A stretch of 64,000 nt of DNA, taken from positions 186,001 through 250,000 of the forward strand of contig NZ_LFIP02000005.1 of the NCBI RefSeq assembly GCF_001189235.2, read 5' to 3'. Each line of letters starts with the position of its first letter. Within the stretch, counting starts at the first letter, position 1. Shown in pieces: positions 24,638-32,837 of the stretch. This DNA is from Bradyrhizobium embrapense (GTDB taxonomy: Bacteria > Pseudomonadota > Alphaproteobacteria > Rhizobiales > Xanthobacteraceae). The notes beneath the pieces were generated by a model that saw only the letters and a program-made list of their open reading frames with translations, did no database searches and was not told where the DNA came from. The translations under genes were made by a program, and so were the position numbers.

Positions 24638-25573
24638 ATGCCTCTTCGCCTGATCTTCATGGGCACGCCCGATTTCGCGGTGCCGACGCTGCTGGAGCTG
24701 GTGGCCCATGGCCATGAGGTCGTGGCGGTGTATACCCGCGCGCCGAAGCCGGGCGGCCGGCGCGGCCTGCAATTGCAGCCGACGCCGGTCGAGCAGGAGG
24801 CGCGCCGCCTCGGCATTCCCGTGCTGACGCCGAAGACCCTCAAGACTCCGGAAGCGCTCGACGAATTTCGCGCGCACGACGCCGATGCCGCCGTCGTCGT
24901 CGCCTATGGCATGATCCTGCCGCAGGCGATCCTGGATGCGCCGAAGCTCGGTTGCTTCAACCTGCATGCTTCGTTGCTGCCGCGCTGGCGCGGCGCCGCG
25001 CCGATCAACCGCGCCATCATGGCGGGCGACGCCGAGAGCGGCGTGATGGTGATGAAGATGGATGTCGGCCTCGACACCGGCGACGTCGCGATGGCCGAGC
25101 GGCTGCCGATATCAGACAGCATGACGGCATCCGACCTGCACGACGCGCTGGCGCCGCTCGGCGCCGATCTGATGGTGCGTGCGATGGGCGGGCTGCAGCG
25201 CGGCGGCTTGCAGCTGACCAAGCAGAGCGAGCACGGTGTCACCTATGCCGCCAAGATCGAGAAGGCCGAGGCGCGGATCGACTGGACGCAGCCGGCGCGT
25301 GCGGTGCTGCGCCACATCCATGGGCTGTCGCCGTTTCCCGGCGCCTGGTGCGAGCTCGCGGGCGAGGGCGAGCCGGTGCGGCTGAAGATCCTGCGCTGCG
25401 AACTGGCGAAAGGCTCGGGCGCGCCGGGCGATGTGCTCGATGATAATCTTGCGATCGCCTGCGGCGACGGCGCGATCCGAATCCTCGAACTGCAGCGCGC
25501 TGGCAAGGCGCCGATGAAGGCGGCGGATTTTCTGCGCGGCACGCCGCTGAAGCCGCCTGCGCGGCTCGCCTGA
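24638..25573 (+). CDS. fmt: Methionyl-tRNA formyltransferase
   Basis: 311 residues. N-terminal Rossmann domain with MPLRLIFMGTPDFAVPTL, catalytic NLHASLLPRWRGAAPINRA region (Asn108, His110) and DVGLDTGD holding the conserved Asp. C-terminal OB-like domain from about 205. It formylates initiator Met-tRNA with 10-formyl-THF. Start at 24638; the codons just upstream belong to the palindromic repeat. Overlaps truA by one base (TGATG). Confidence 0.95.
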   Translation: MPLRLIFMGTPDFAVPTLLELVAHGHEVVAVYTRAPKPGGRRGLQLQPTPVEQEARRLGIPVLTPKTLKTPEALDEFRAHDADAAVVVAYGMILPQAILDAPKLGCFNLHASLLPRWRGAAPINRAIMAGDAESGVMVMKMDVGLDTGDVAMAERLPISDSMTASDLHDALAPLGADLMVRAMGGLQRGGLQLTKQSEHGVTYAAKIEKAEARIDWTQPARAVLRHIHGLSPFPGAWCELAGEGEPVRLKILRCELAKGSGAPGDVLDDNLAIACGDGAIRILELQRAGKAPMKAADFLRGTPLKPPARLA

Positions 25574-26310
25574 TGCCTCGCTACAAGCTCACCATCGAAT
25601 ATGACGGCACGCCGTTCTCCGGCTGGCAGATCCAGGATACCGCGCCGACCGTGCAGGGCGCGCTGGAGGCGGCGGTCAAGGCGATCTGCGGCGAGGACGT
25701 GCGCGTCCATGGCGCCGGGCGTACCGATGCCGGCGTGCATGCCCGCGGCCAGGTCGCGCATTGCGACATCGCCAAGCAGTTTCCGCCCGGCCGCTTTCGC
25801 GACGGGCTGAATGCGCATCTACGGCCGAATCCGATCGCCGTGCATGCAGCCGAGATCGTATCGGACGATTTCGAGGCGCGGTTCTCGGCGATCAAGCGGC
25901 ACTATCTCTATCGCATCGCCAACACGCGGGCGAACCTCGCGCTCGACATCGGCCGGGTCTGGCGCGTGCCGCGCGCGCTCGATGCTGGCGCGATGCACGA
26001 GGCCGCGCAGCGGCTGCTCGGCAAGCACGATTTCACCACCTTCCGCGACACCGAATGCCAGGCCAGATCGCCGGAGAAGACGCTCGACCAGCTCGACGTC
26101 ACGCGTGAGGGCGACGCCATCAACATCGTGACGTCGGCGCGCTCGTTCCTGCACAGCCAGGTGCGCTCGATGGTCGGATCGCTGGTCTGGGTCGGCGAGG
26201 GTCGCTGGAGCGCGGACGATCTCTTCGGTGCGCTCGCCGCCCGCAACCGCGCCGCCTGCGGCCCCGTCGCGCCGCCGGACGGGCTCTATCTGATGCGGGT
26301 GGATTATTAG
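25573..26310 (+). CDS. truA: tRNA pseudouridine(38-40) synthase TruA
   Basis: 245 residues. The catalytic motif GAGRTDAGVHA puts the nucleophile at Asp52; FSGWQIQ and RHYLYRIAN regions and the C-terminal RSFLHSQVRSMVG helix are family hallmarks. Isomerises U38-U40 in tRNA anticodon arms. Start overlaps the fmt stop, so translation is coupled. Confidence 0.95.
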   Translation: MPRYKLTIEYDGTPFSGWQIQDTAPTVQGALEAAVKAICGEDVRVHGAGRTDAGVHARGQVAHCDIAKQFPPGRFRDGLNAHLRPNPIAVHAAEIVSDDFEARFSAIKRHYLYRIANTRANLALDIGRVWRVPRALDAGAMHEAAQRLLGKHDFTTFRDTECQARSPEKTLDQLDVTREGDAINIVTSARSFLHSQVRSMVGSLVWVGEGRWSADDLFGALAARNRAACGPVAPPDGLYLMRVDY

Positions 26311-26417
26311 GCGGTCGCCTTACACGCTGTATCTGGTGCGGATGGCCTGTTAGTGGCCCCAATCCCTACGGTGCATGGGGTTGTTTTCGATGTTTTGGTC
26401 CAGCCGGGCGGCTGGCC

Positions 26418-27572
26418 CTATGCAAAATACCGGTCCAGCACGCCGCGATAGATCTTGGTCAGCTTCTCGAGGTCGGCCACCGGCGTGCGCTCGTCGATCT
26501 GGTGCATGGTCTGGCCGACCAGGCCGAACTCGATCACCGGGCAGTAGCTCGAGATGAAGCGTGCGTCCGAGGTGCCGCCCGAGGTGGAGAGCTCCGGCTT
26601 GCGGCCGGTGACCTCCTCGATCGCGGCGACCGCGAGATCGGTGAACGGGCCGGGCTGGGTCACGAACACGTTCGAGTTCGACGGTTGCCAGTCGATGTGG
26701 GCGCGGATGCGGTTGCCGCAGGCTTTTGCCAGCCGCGCATCGACCAGCTGCCGCAGGCTCTCCTGGGTGTGGTTGTCGTTGTAGCGGATGTTGAACCTGG
26801 CCCGTGCCTGGCCCGGGATCACATTGCTCGCGGTGTTGCCGACATCGACCGTGGTGAATTCGAGGTTGCTGGCCTGGAATTGCGCGCTGCCGTGATCGAG
26901 CGGCTCGTCGCTCAGCGCCACGATCAGCCGCGAGATATCCGGCACCGGGTTCGAGGCGCGGTGCGGATAGGCGACATGGCCCTGCACACCGTCGACGACC
27001 AGTGTGCCGGATTGCGAGCCGCGCCGGCCGATCTTGATCATGTCGCCGAGCACCTCGACATTGGAGGGCTCGCCGAGCACGCAATGGTCGAACTTCTCGC
27101 TGCGCTCGGCGCACCATTTCAGCAGCTTGACGGTGCCGTTGATCGAGACGTCTTCCTCGTCGCCGGTGATCAGGAAGGAGATCGAGCCGTTTGGCTTGCC
27201 ATCGTGGTCCTTGAGATATTGCAGCACCGCGGCGACACTGCAGGCGATGCCGCCCTTCATGTCGACGGCGCCGCGGCCGTAGAGATAGCCGTCCTTGACC
27301 TCGCCGGAGAACGCGCCGAGGGTCCACGCCGCCTCATTGCCGGGCGGCACCACGTCGGTGTGGCCGGCGAAGGTGATATGCGGCACTGATGAGCCGATGC
27401 GGGCATAGAGATTGTCGATGTCGGCGGTGCCGGGCTCGGAGAACGTCACGCGGTGGACGTCGAAGCCAGCGCTTTTCAGCAAATTTTCGAGCACGCCAAG
27501 CGCGCCGGCGTCGGCCGGGGTGACGGAGCGGCAGCGAACCAGATCGCGGGTAATCGAGACAGCATCACTCAT
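26418..27572 (-). CDS. dapE: Succinyl-diaminopimelate desuccinylase
   Basis: 384 residues, M20 metallopeptidase family. GHTDVVPPG gives the first metal His71 and Asp73; GRGAVDMKGG, the catalytic and bridging GDEE (EED), and the C-terminal TSGGTSDARF region follow. The insertion of a dimerisation domain (about 180-295) is normal. It acts in the lysine/diaminopimelate pathway. The start is the ATG at 27572; an upstream 41-codon extension is not conserved. Downstream of dapD on the same strand. Confidence 0.95.
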   Translation of the reverse strand: MSDAVSITRDLVRCRSVTPADAGALGVLENLLKSAGFDVHRVTFSEPGTADIDNLYARIGSSVPHITFAGHTDVVPPGNEAAWTLGAFSGEVKDGYLYGRGAVDMKGGIACSVAAVLQYLKDHDGKPNGSISFLITGDEEDVSINGTVKLLKWCAERSEKFDHCVLGEPSNVEVLGDMIKIGRRGSQSGTLVVDGVQGHVAYPHRASNPVPDISRLIVALSDEPLDHGSAQFQASNLEFTTVDVGNTASNVIPGQARARFNIRYNDNHTQESLRQLVDARLAKACGNRIRAHIDWQPSNSNVFVTQPGPFTDLAVAAIEEVTGRKPELSTSGGTSDARFISSYCPVIEFGLVGQTMHQIDERTPVADLEKLTKIYRGVLDRYFA

Positions 27573-27771
27573 GCGCCTCGCATAACACGTCACACCGCGG
27601 CTGGACCAGCGTTGTGCGGCATCATTCGAGCTCGCCCTGCTGATCCCAGCCCTGCGTGGAGTGCGACCCGCTGTCGCGGTGGCCGCCTCGCGCACATGGG
27701 TCTTTCCAAGCTGAGGCCGCTGAGAAAGCGGCCACCTCTGGGTGACGGGATAACGACTCGCCGTGGCGTTC

Positions 27772-28617
27772 TTAGTCCCGCAGCAGCTCGTTGATGCTGG
27801 TCTTGGCGCGGGTGCGCTCGTCGACGCGCTTGACGATCACGGCGCAGGCGGTGGCGGGTCCGGGCTGGCCGTTCTTCAGCGGCTTGGCGGGCAGCGTGCC
27901 GGGAACGACGACGGCATATTCCGGGACCTCGCCGACGAAGATCTCGCCGGTCTCGCGATCGACGATCTTGGTCGAGGCACCCAGGAACACGCCCATCGAC
28001 AGCACCGCGCCCTTGCGCACGATGACGCCTTCGGCGACCTCGCTGCGCGCGCCGATGAAGCAGTCGTCCTCGACGATCACGGGCTCGGCCTGCAGCGGCT
28101 CGAGCACGCCGCCGATTCCGACGCCGCCGGAGATGTGCACGCGCTTGCCGATCTGGGCGCAGGAGCCGACCGTCGACCAGGTGTCGATCATGGTGGCTTC
28201 ATCGACATAGGCGCCGAGATTGACGAAGGAGGGCATCAGCACGACGTTGCGGGCGATGAAGGCCGAGCGGCGCACGATCGCGCCGGGCACGGCGCGGAAG
28301 CCGGCATCGCGGAAGCGGTTCTCGCCCCAGCCCTCGAACTTCGAGGGCACCTTGTCCCACCACGAAGCCTTGCCCGGGCCGCCGGCGATCTGGCCCATGT
28401 CGTTGAGGCGGAACGAGAGCAGCACCGCCTTCTTCAGCCACTGATTGACCTTCCACTTGCCGCTGGCCTCGCGCTCGGCGACGCGGGCCTCGCCCTTGTC
28501 GAGCAACTCCAGCGCGTGGTCGACGGCTTCGCGTACCTCGCCCTTGGTCGAGGTCGAGATGCCTTCGCGGGCGTCGAACGCGGTGTTGACGGTGGTTTCG
28601 AGGGCGGACAGCGACAT
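27772..28617 (-). CDS. dapD: 2,3,4,5-tetrahydropyridine-2,6-dicarboxylate N-succinyltransferase
   Basis: 281 residues. An N-terminal helical domain (to about 100) is followed by a left-handed beta-helix of hexapeptide repeats (VGSCAQIGKRVHISGGVGIG, then EDDCFIGARSEVAEG). C-terminal TSINELLRD ends the trimerising arm. Uses succinyl-CoA in diaminopimelate synthesis, the step before the aminotransferase; DapE next door finishes removal of the succinyl group. Confidence 0.95.
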   Translation of the reverse strand: MSLSALETTVNTAFDAREGISTSTKGEVREAVDHALELLDKGEARVAEREASGKWKVNQWLKKAVLLSFRLNDMGQIAGGPGKASWWDKVPSKFEGWGENRFRDAGFRAVPGAIVRRSAFIARNVVLMPSFVNLGAYVDEATMIDTWSTVGSCAQIGKRVHISGGVGIGGVLEPLQAEPVIVEDDCFIGARSEVAEGVIVRKGAVLSMGVFLGASTKIVDRETGEIFVGEVPEYAVVVPGTLPAKPLKNGQPGPATACAVIVKRVDERTRAKTSINELLRD

Positions 28618-28758
28618 CGGGACAATCCTTGGGCGTATCGGGGATATGACGGGAATTTTGCAGGGCTTTTTCGGAATTTGGGGCCGCCGAGTCAAGGCAT
28701 ACTCGGCTGCCGGCGGAGCAGCCTCTCTGCGCCTTCGCCGGGACGGCGTGGGGAGAGG

Positions 28759-29451
28759 TCAGGGCCTAAGCCGCTGCAAGAAGCCGGTGAGATCGTCCGT
28801 GACGTGGTCGACATGCGCCGCGTCGCGCCCCTCCAGCTCCCAGGTCTCGCGGACCACCTCCTGGCTGCCGTCGGGCACGACGAGCACGGTGGTCATGCCG
28901 AGCTCATGCGGCACCACCAGATTGCGCGCAAGGTCCTCGAACATCGCAGCCTTTGACGGATCGACGTCGTGCAGCTTCAGGAACTTCTGGTAGGTCTGCG
29001 GCGCCGGCTTCGGCTCGAGATCGGCGGCGATGATGTCGAACACGCCATCGAAATGATTGGAGATGCCGAGCCGGCCCAGCACAGCGTCGACGTGGTCGAC
29101 CGAGCCGTTGGTCAGGATCAGCTTGCGCCCCGGCAGTTTTGCGATCGCAGCGCCCATCGCCGGATTCGGCTGCAGCGGCGAATGGTCGATCTTGTGCACA
29201 TAAGCGAGATAGTCGTCGGCCTGCACGCCGTGCTCGGTCATCATGCCGCGCATCGTGGTGCCGTAGCGCAGGTAATAGTCCTTCTGCAGCCGCCGTGCCT
29301 CCTCGGGCGAGATCTTCAGCCAGTTGCCGACGAACTCGCCGATCCGCGCATCGACCTGCTGCCACAGATTGACGTGATGCGGATACAGCGTGTTGTCGAG
29401 GTCGAATACCCAGGTCTCGACATGGCCGAAGCTGCGGGGAGTTTTAGTCAT
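28759..29451 (-). CDS. HAD-family pyrimidine 5'-nucleotidase
   Basis: 230 residues. HAD motif 1 WVFDLDNTLYPHH gives nucleophile Asp17 and general acid Asp19; motif 2 is LTNGS, and motif 4 FEDLARN carries the final Asp. The length and the DLDNTLYP signature match the SDT1/pyrimidine 5'-nucleotidase subgroup, which dephosphorylates pyrimidine nucleoside monophosphates. The start at 29451 precedes MTKTPRSFGHVETW. Lies upstream of dapD on the same strand, with a 141-bp gap. Confidence 0.88.
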   Translation of the reverse strand: MTKTPRSFGHVETWVFDLDNTLYPHHVNLWQQVDARIGEFVGNWLKISPEEARRLQKDYYLRYGTTMRGMMTEHGVQADDYLAYVHKIDHSPLQPNPAMGAAIAKLPGRKLILTNGSVDHVDAVLGRLGISNHFDGVFDIIAADLEPKPAPQTYQKFLKLHDVDPSKAAMFEDLARNLVVPHELGMTTVLVVPDGSQEVVRETWELEGRDAAHVDHVTDDLTGFLQRLRP

Positions 29452-29466
29452 GGCTTTCTCCGCGTG

Positions 29467-29602
29467 TCGTCCCTGCGAAGCAGGGACCCATACGCCGTGC
29501 CTGATATTGTTGAGCAAGACGGAAGTAACCTTCGCTTGGGGACGCAGACAACTACAAAACACCGGCCTGTGGTTATGGGTCCCTGCTTTCGCAGGGACGA
29601 CG
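29467..29602. repeat. 136-bp element with inverted terminal repeats
   Basis: Left end TCGTCCCTGCGAAGCAGGGACCCATA (29467-29492) is repeated inverted at the right end TATGGGTCCCTGCTTTCGCAGGGACGACG (29574-29602), enclosing about 80 bp of lower-GC DNA. Each end also folds on itself (GTCCCTGC/GCAGGGAC). It looks like a MITE or rhizobial mosaic repeat and sits between the HAD and DUF1036 genes. Confidence 0.75.
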
Positions 29603-29612
29603 AAAGAAACGA

Positions 29613-30659
29613 TCACGGCATCGCAAAGCGCAGCGTCTTGCCGCCGCTGGTCATGTCGACGGTGGTGAAGCCGAGCGGGGTGAGGCCGCGCGTCGTGCAG
29701 TCGCCCTGCTCGTTGACCTCGAACTTGCTGTCGCGGGTGCAGAGCTGCACCGCGCCGCCCCAGTTCAGCGGCTTGTCCTTGATGCGGATGGCACGGTTGT
29801 CGGCGTCGACGGCTTCGGCGAAGGAATAGATCTGCTTCGGCGTGCCCGATACGTCGGGATGCAGGCATTTGCCGGGGTCGATGCGATACCAGCCACGGCT
29901 TGTCACCACCTTGCCGTCATCGGTCGCAACCGCGGCCATCACCTTGTGCGGCGTGTCGTTGCACCAGGTCAGCCCGGTCGGCGACGGCTTCTGCACGGCA
30001 TCGACCATGGTGGTGAAGAAGTTCGGCGACTGCACGATGTCGCTGCCGAGGCCGCGGCTCTTGAGGAATGCCGAGAGCGCGCTCTGGGTCTTCGGCCCGT
30101 CGACGCCGTCGATCGGCGCCGCGTCATAGCCTGCGATCACCAGCAGACGCTGAATGCCGGCGAGCCGCGCCTGCTCGTCGTCATACTCGCTGTCTTCGGC
30201 GAGGTAGGCGACGAGATTGCCGTCATCGGTCTGGGTCGGCGTGATCTGGGTGAACTGCGCCGGTGTCTGGCCGGAGCGGCATTGGCGTGCAGCCGCGATC
30301 ACGAAGTTGTCCTGCGCAACGCAGAGCGTGTCGGTGCCGTTCTGCGGGATCGGCGAGGCGCCGTAGACGCCGAGCGCGCGGGCATTGAGCAGTACGCGGT
30401 CGGCGGTCAGCGCCCCCTGCACCACGACCCGGCAGGTCGCGGGATCGATGCGGAACCAGCCGCGCGTTGCGGTTGCGGCCTTGTCGTCGATGCCGATCGC
30501 GGCCTCGATCACATAGCTCATGCGGTTGCAGAGCTTGAGGTCGGCATGCGCCGGCGCCGACGAGAACAGGAACGACATCAGCGCGGCCGGCAGCGACATC
30601 GCGAGCCGCGCCCCCGGCGACCGGCGAGGGATCCTCGCCGTGTGTCCCGCGTCTGCCAT
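29613..30659 (-). CDS. Exported protein with two DUF1036 domains
   Basis: 348 residues. Signal peptide (about residues 18-40, LAMSLPAALMSFLFSSAPAHA). Two related domains, one at about 42-125 (LKLCNRMSYVIEAAIGID, RGWFRIDPATCRVVV) and one at about 230-315 (TWCNDTPHKVMAAVATDD, SRGWYRIDPGKCL), flank a middle section with a peptidoglycan-binding-like turn (GYDAAPIDGVDGPKTQSALSAF). Each DUF1036 unit has paired Cys. The role is probably periplasmic and envelope-related; the activity is unknown. The start overlaps the argB stop by one base, so it is co-expressed with argB, a conserved alphaproteobacterial pair. Confidence 0.8.
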   Translation of the reverse strand: MADAGHTARIPRRSPGARLAMSLPAALMSFLFSSAPAHADLKLCNRMSYVIEAAIGIDDKAATATRGWFRIDPATCRVVVQGALTADRVLLNARALGVYGASPIPQNGTDTLCVAQDNFVIAAARQCRSGQTPAQFTQITPTQTDDGNLVAYLAEDSEYDDEQARLAGIQRLLVIAGYDAAPIDGVDGPKTQSALSAFLKSRGLGSDIVQSPNFFTTMVDAVQKPSPTGLTWCNDTPHKVMAAVATDDGKVVTSRGWYRIDPGKCLHPDVSGTPKQIYSFAEAVDADNRAIRIKDKPLNWGGAVQLCTRDSKFEVNEQGDCTTRGLTPLGFTTVDMTSGGKTLRFAMP

Positions 30660-31552
30660 TACTTGTGGATCAGCGTGCCGGTGCCCTGGTTGGTGAAGAG
30701 TTCGAGCAGCACCGCGTGCTGGGTCTTGCCGTCGATGATGACGACGCCCTGCACGCCCTGTTCGAGCGCGTAGATGCAGGTCTCGACCTTCGGGATCATG
30801 CCGCCGGAAATCGTGCCGTCGGCGATCAGCTTGCGGGCTTCCTTGATCGACAGGTCCGGAATCAGCTTCTTGGACTTGTCGAGCACGCCGGGCACGTCGG
30901 TCAGCAGCAGCAGGCGCTTGGCCTTCAGCGCGCCCGCGATCGCGCCGGCAAAGGTGTCGGCGTTGATGTTGAGGGTCTGCCCATCCTTCGAGGTTGCGAG
31001 CGGCGCCAGCACCGGGATCAGCTCATAGCCGATCAGCTGGTTGAGCAGCGTGAGGTCGACCTTTTCGGGATCGCCGACGAAGCCGAGGTCGACCGCTTTC
31101 TCGATGTGGGAATCCGGATCGACCATGGTGCGCGTCGTCTTCGATGCCTTCACCATGTTACCGTCCTTGCCGGAGAGGCCCACGGCCTTGCCGCCGGCCT
31201 CGTTGATGTAGCCGACGATCTGCTTGTTGACCGAGCCGGCCAGCACCATCTCGACGATCTCGATGGTCGCGGCGTCGGTGATGCGCAGGCCCGCGGCGAA
31301 TTCCGACTGGATGCCGAGGCGCTTCAGCATGGTCGCGATCTGCGGTCCGCCGCCATGGACGACCACCGGATTGATCGCGGTCTGCTCGAGCAGCACGATG
31401 TCGCGCGCGAACGCCTTGGCGGTGTCCTCGGCCCCCATAGCATGGCCGCCGTACTTGATGACGATGGTTTCCTCGTCATATTCCTGCATGTGCGGCAACG
31501 CCTCGGACAGGATGCGGGCCTGATCGAGCGGGCTGATCTGCTGGTCGGTCAT
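30659..31552 (-). CDS. argB: Acetylglutamate kinase
   Basis: 297 residues, amino-acid kinase fold. IVIKYGGHAMG at about 31-41 holds the phosphate-binding Lys and Gly-Gly; VVHGGGPQI is the substrate loop and the C-terminal SGGMIPKVETC motif is family-specific. Second step of arginine synthesis; the longer N-terminal helix typical of arginine-regulated forms is present (ARILSEALPHMQEY). Confidence 0.95.
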   Translation of the reverse strand: MTDQQISPLDQARILSEALPHMQEYDEETIVIKYGGHAMGAEDTAKAFARDIVLLEQTAINPVVVHGGGPQIATMLKRLGIQSEFAAGLRITDAATIEIVEMVLAGSVNKQIVGYINEAGGKAVGLSGKDGNMVKASKTTRTMVDPDSHIEKAVDLGFVGDPEKVDLTLLNQLIGYELIPVLAPLATSKDGQTLNINADTFAGAIAGALKAKRLLLLTDVPGVLDKSKKLIPDLSIKEARKLIADGTISGGMIPKVETCIYALEQGVQGVVIIDGKTQHAVLLELFTNQGTGTLIHK

Positions 31553-31644
31553 GGGGCTGGTCTCATCGTCAGCGGAGGGACGGGCGCGGTTCTATCTGAT
31601 TGCCGGGCAGGGCGCAAAGCGGGAGGGGAATTCCGGGCTGCGGG

Positions 31645-32013
31645 TCACGGCTGCGGCCACATGGCCGAAACCGCCAGCACCAGCCAGCTCAGGATCAGCA
31701 GCGTTCCGCCTGATGGAGCGGCCATCGGAAACAAGCCGTGGCCTGCATACTGGCGCAGCACGAGGTCGCCGGCGAACAATGACGCTGCGATGACGAAGCC
31801 AGCCGCGGACACGACGCCGAGCTTTGTATGGATGATCGCGCGCTCAGCGACCGCAATGGTCGCGATGGCGGCAGGTGCATGGAACAGCAGCATCGACGAC
31901 GCGGCCGCCAGCCGCGTGGCATCCGGCAGATGGGCTGCGGCCGCCGCCAGGATCACGCCGCAGGCGCCCATGATGGCGGCAAGGCCAATCAGGAGGCGGG
32001 ATACGCGGTTCAT
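31645..32013 (-). CDS. DUF423 family membrane protein
   Basis: 122 residues with four hydrophobic helices, opening MNRVSRLLIGLAAIMGACGV and ending LILSWLVLAVSAMWPQP. Features such as HAPAAIATIAV and FAGDLVLRQYAG match DUF423, a small inner-membrane family of unknown function. Start at 32013 overlaps the engB stop by 4 bp (ATGA), so it follows engB in one operon. Confidence 0.8.
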   Translation of the reverse strand: MNRVSRLLIGLAAIMGACGVILAAAAAHLPDATRLAAASSMLLFHAPAAIATIAVAERAIIHTKLGVVSAAGFVIAASLFAGDLVLRQYAGHGLFPMAAPSGGTLLILSWLVLAVSAMWPQP

Positions 32014-32663
32014 CGGCGCCGCTCCTCGATCAGGCGTACCATGGCGGCGCGCAGCTCCGGCATCCCGTCGCCGGTGCGCGACGAGGTCACCAGCACCTCG
32101 GGGAACGCAGCGGGATGCTTTGCGAGCGTCGCAATGGTGTCGGCGATGACGGTCTTGAGTTCGCCGACCTTGACCTGGTCGGCCTTGGTCAGCACGACCT
32201 GGTAGCTGACTGCGGACTTGTCCAGCGTCTTCAGCACGTCGAGATCGACGTCCTTGATGCCGTGGCGGGCGTCGATCAGCACATAGACTCGCGCCAGCGT
32301 CGCGCGCCCGAGCAGGAATTTGTGGATCAGCGCGGTCCATGACGCGACCTTGGTCTTGGGCGCCGAGGCGTAGCCGTAGCCCGGCATGTCGACCAGGCGG
32401 AAGCCCGCCTTCTCCGGCCCCTCGAAGAAGATCAATTCCTGGGTGCGGCCGGGCGTATGCGAGGTGCGAGCCAGGTTGCTACGGCCGGTCAGTGCGTTGA
32501 TCAGGCTCGACTTGCCGACATTGGAGCGGCCGGCAAAGGCGACCTCGAGGCCGGCCATCGGCGGCAGCGTCTCGATCGAGGGCGAAGCCCAGATGAAGCG
32601 CCAGTCGCCGGCGAACAGCTTTCGCCCCTGCTCGATCAGCTCCGCATCAGGTTCGGCGGTCAT
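32010..32663 (-). CDS. engB: Ribosome biogenesis GTPase YihA/YsxC (EngB)
   Basis: 217 residues. G1 GRSNVGKSS at about 46-54, G3 DMPGYG, G4 TKAD and the upstream EVAFAGRSN segment mark the EngB GTPase, needed for late large-subunit assembly. Upstream on the same strand is yidC, separated by a hairpin; downstream is DUF423. Confidence 0.93.
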   Translation of the reverse strand: MTAEPDAELIEQGRKLFAGDWRFIWASPSIETLPPMAGLEVAFAGRSNVGKSSLINALTGRSNLARTSHTPGRTQELIFFEGPEKAGFRLVDMPGYGYASAPKTKVASWTALIHKFLLGRATLARVYVLIDARHGIKDVDLDVLKTLDKSAVSYQVVLTKADQVKVGELKTVIADTIATLAKHPAAFPEVLVTSSRTGDGMPELRAAMVRLIEERRR

Positions 32664-32786
32664 GCGAAGTATCCCGTTTCATCGTGGCCAGGCGAAAGCC
32701 CGAAGCGCAGCCTTGGCGTAAGACGACCCGGCCATCCGCGTCAACCGGCCATGCACGTCAACGCCTTGCTGCCCTCCAATACGTCA

Positions 32787-32809
32787 ATGCCCGGCACGAG
32801 GCCGGGCAT
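32787..32809 (-). terminator. Hairpin between yidC and engB
   Basis: ATGCCCGGC (32787-32795) and GCCGGGCAT (32801-32809) form a perfect 9-bp stem with a 5-nt loop, 29 bp past the yidC stop. There is no T tract; termination or transcript protection are both possible. Confidence 0.45.
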
Positions 32810-32837
32810 GACGCAGTGATAGATCGGGCGCGGGAAG

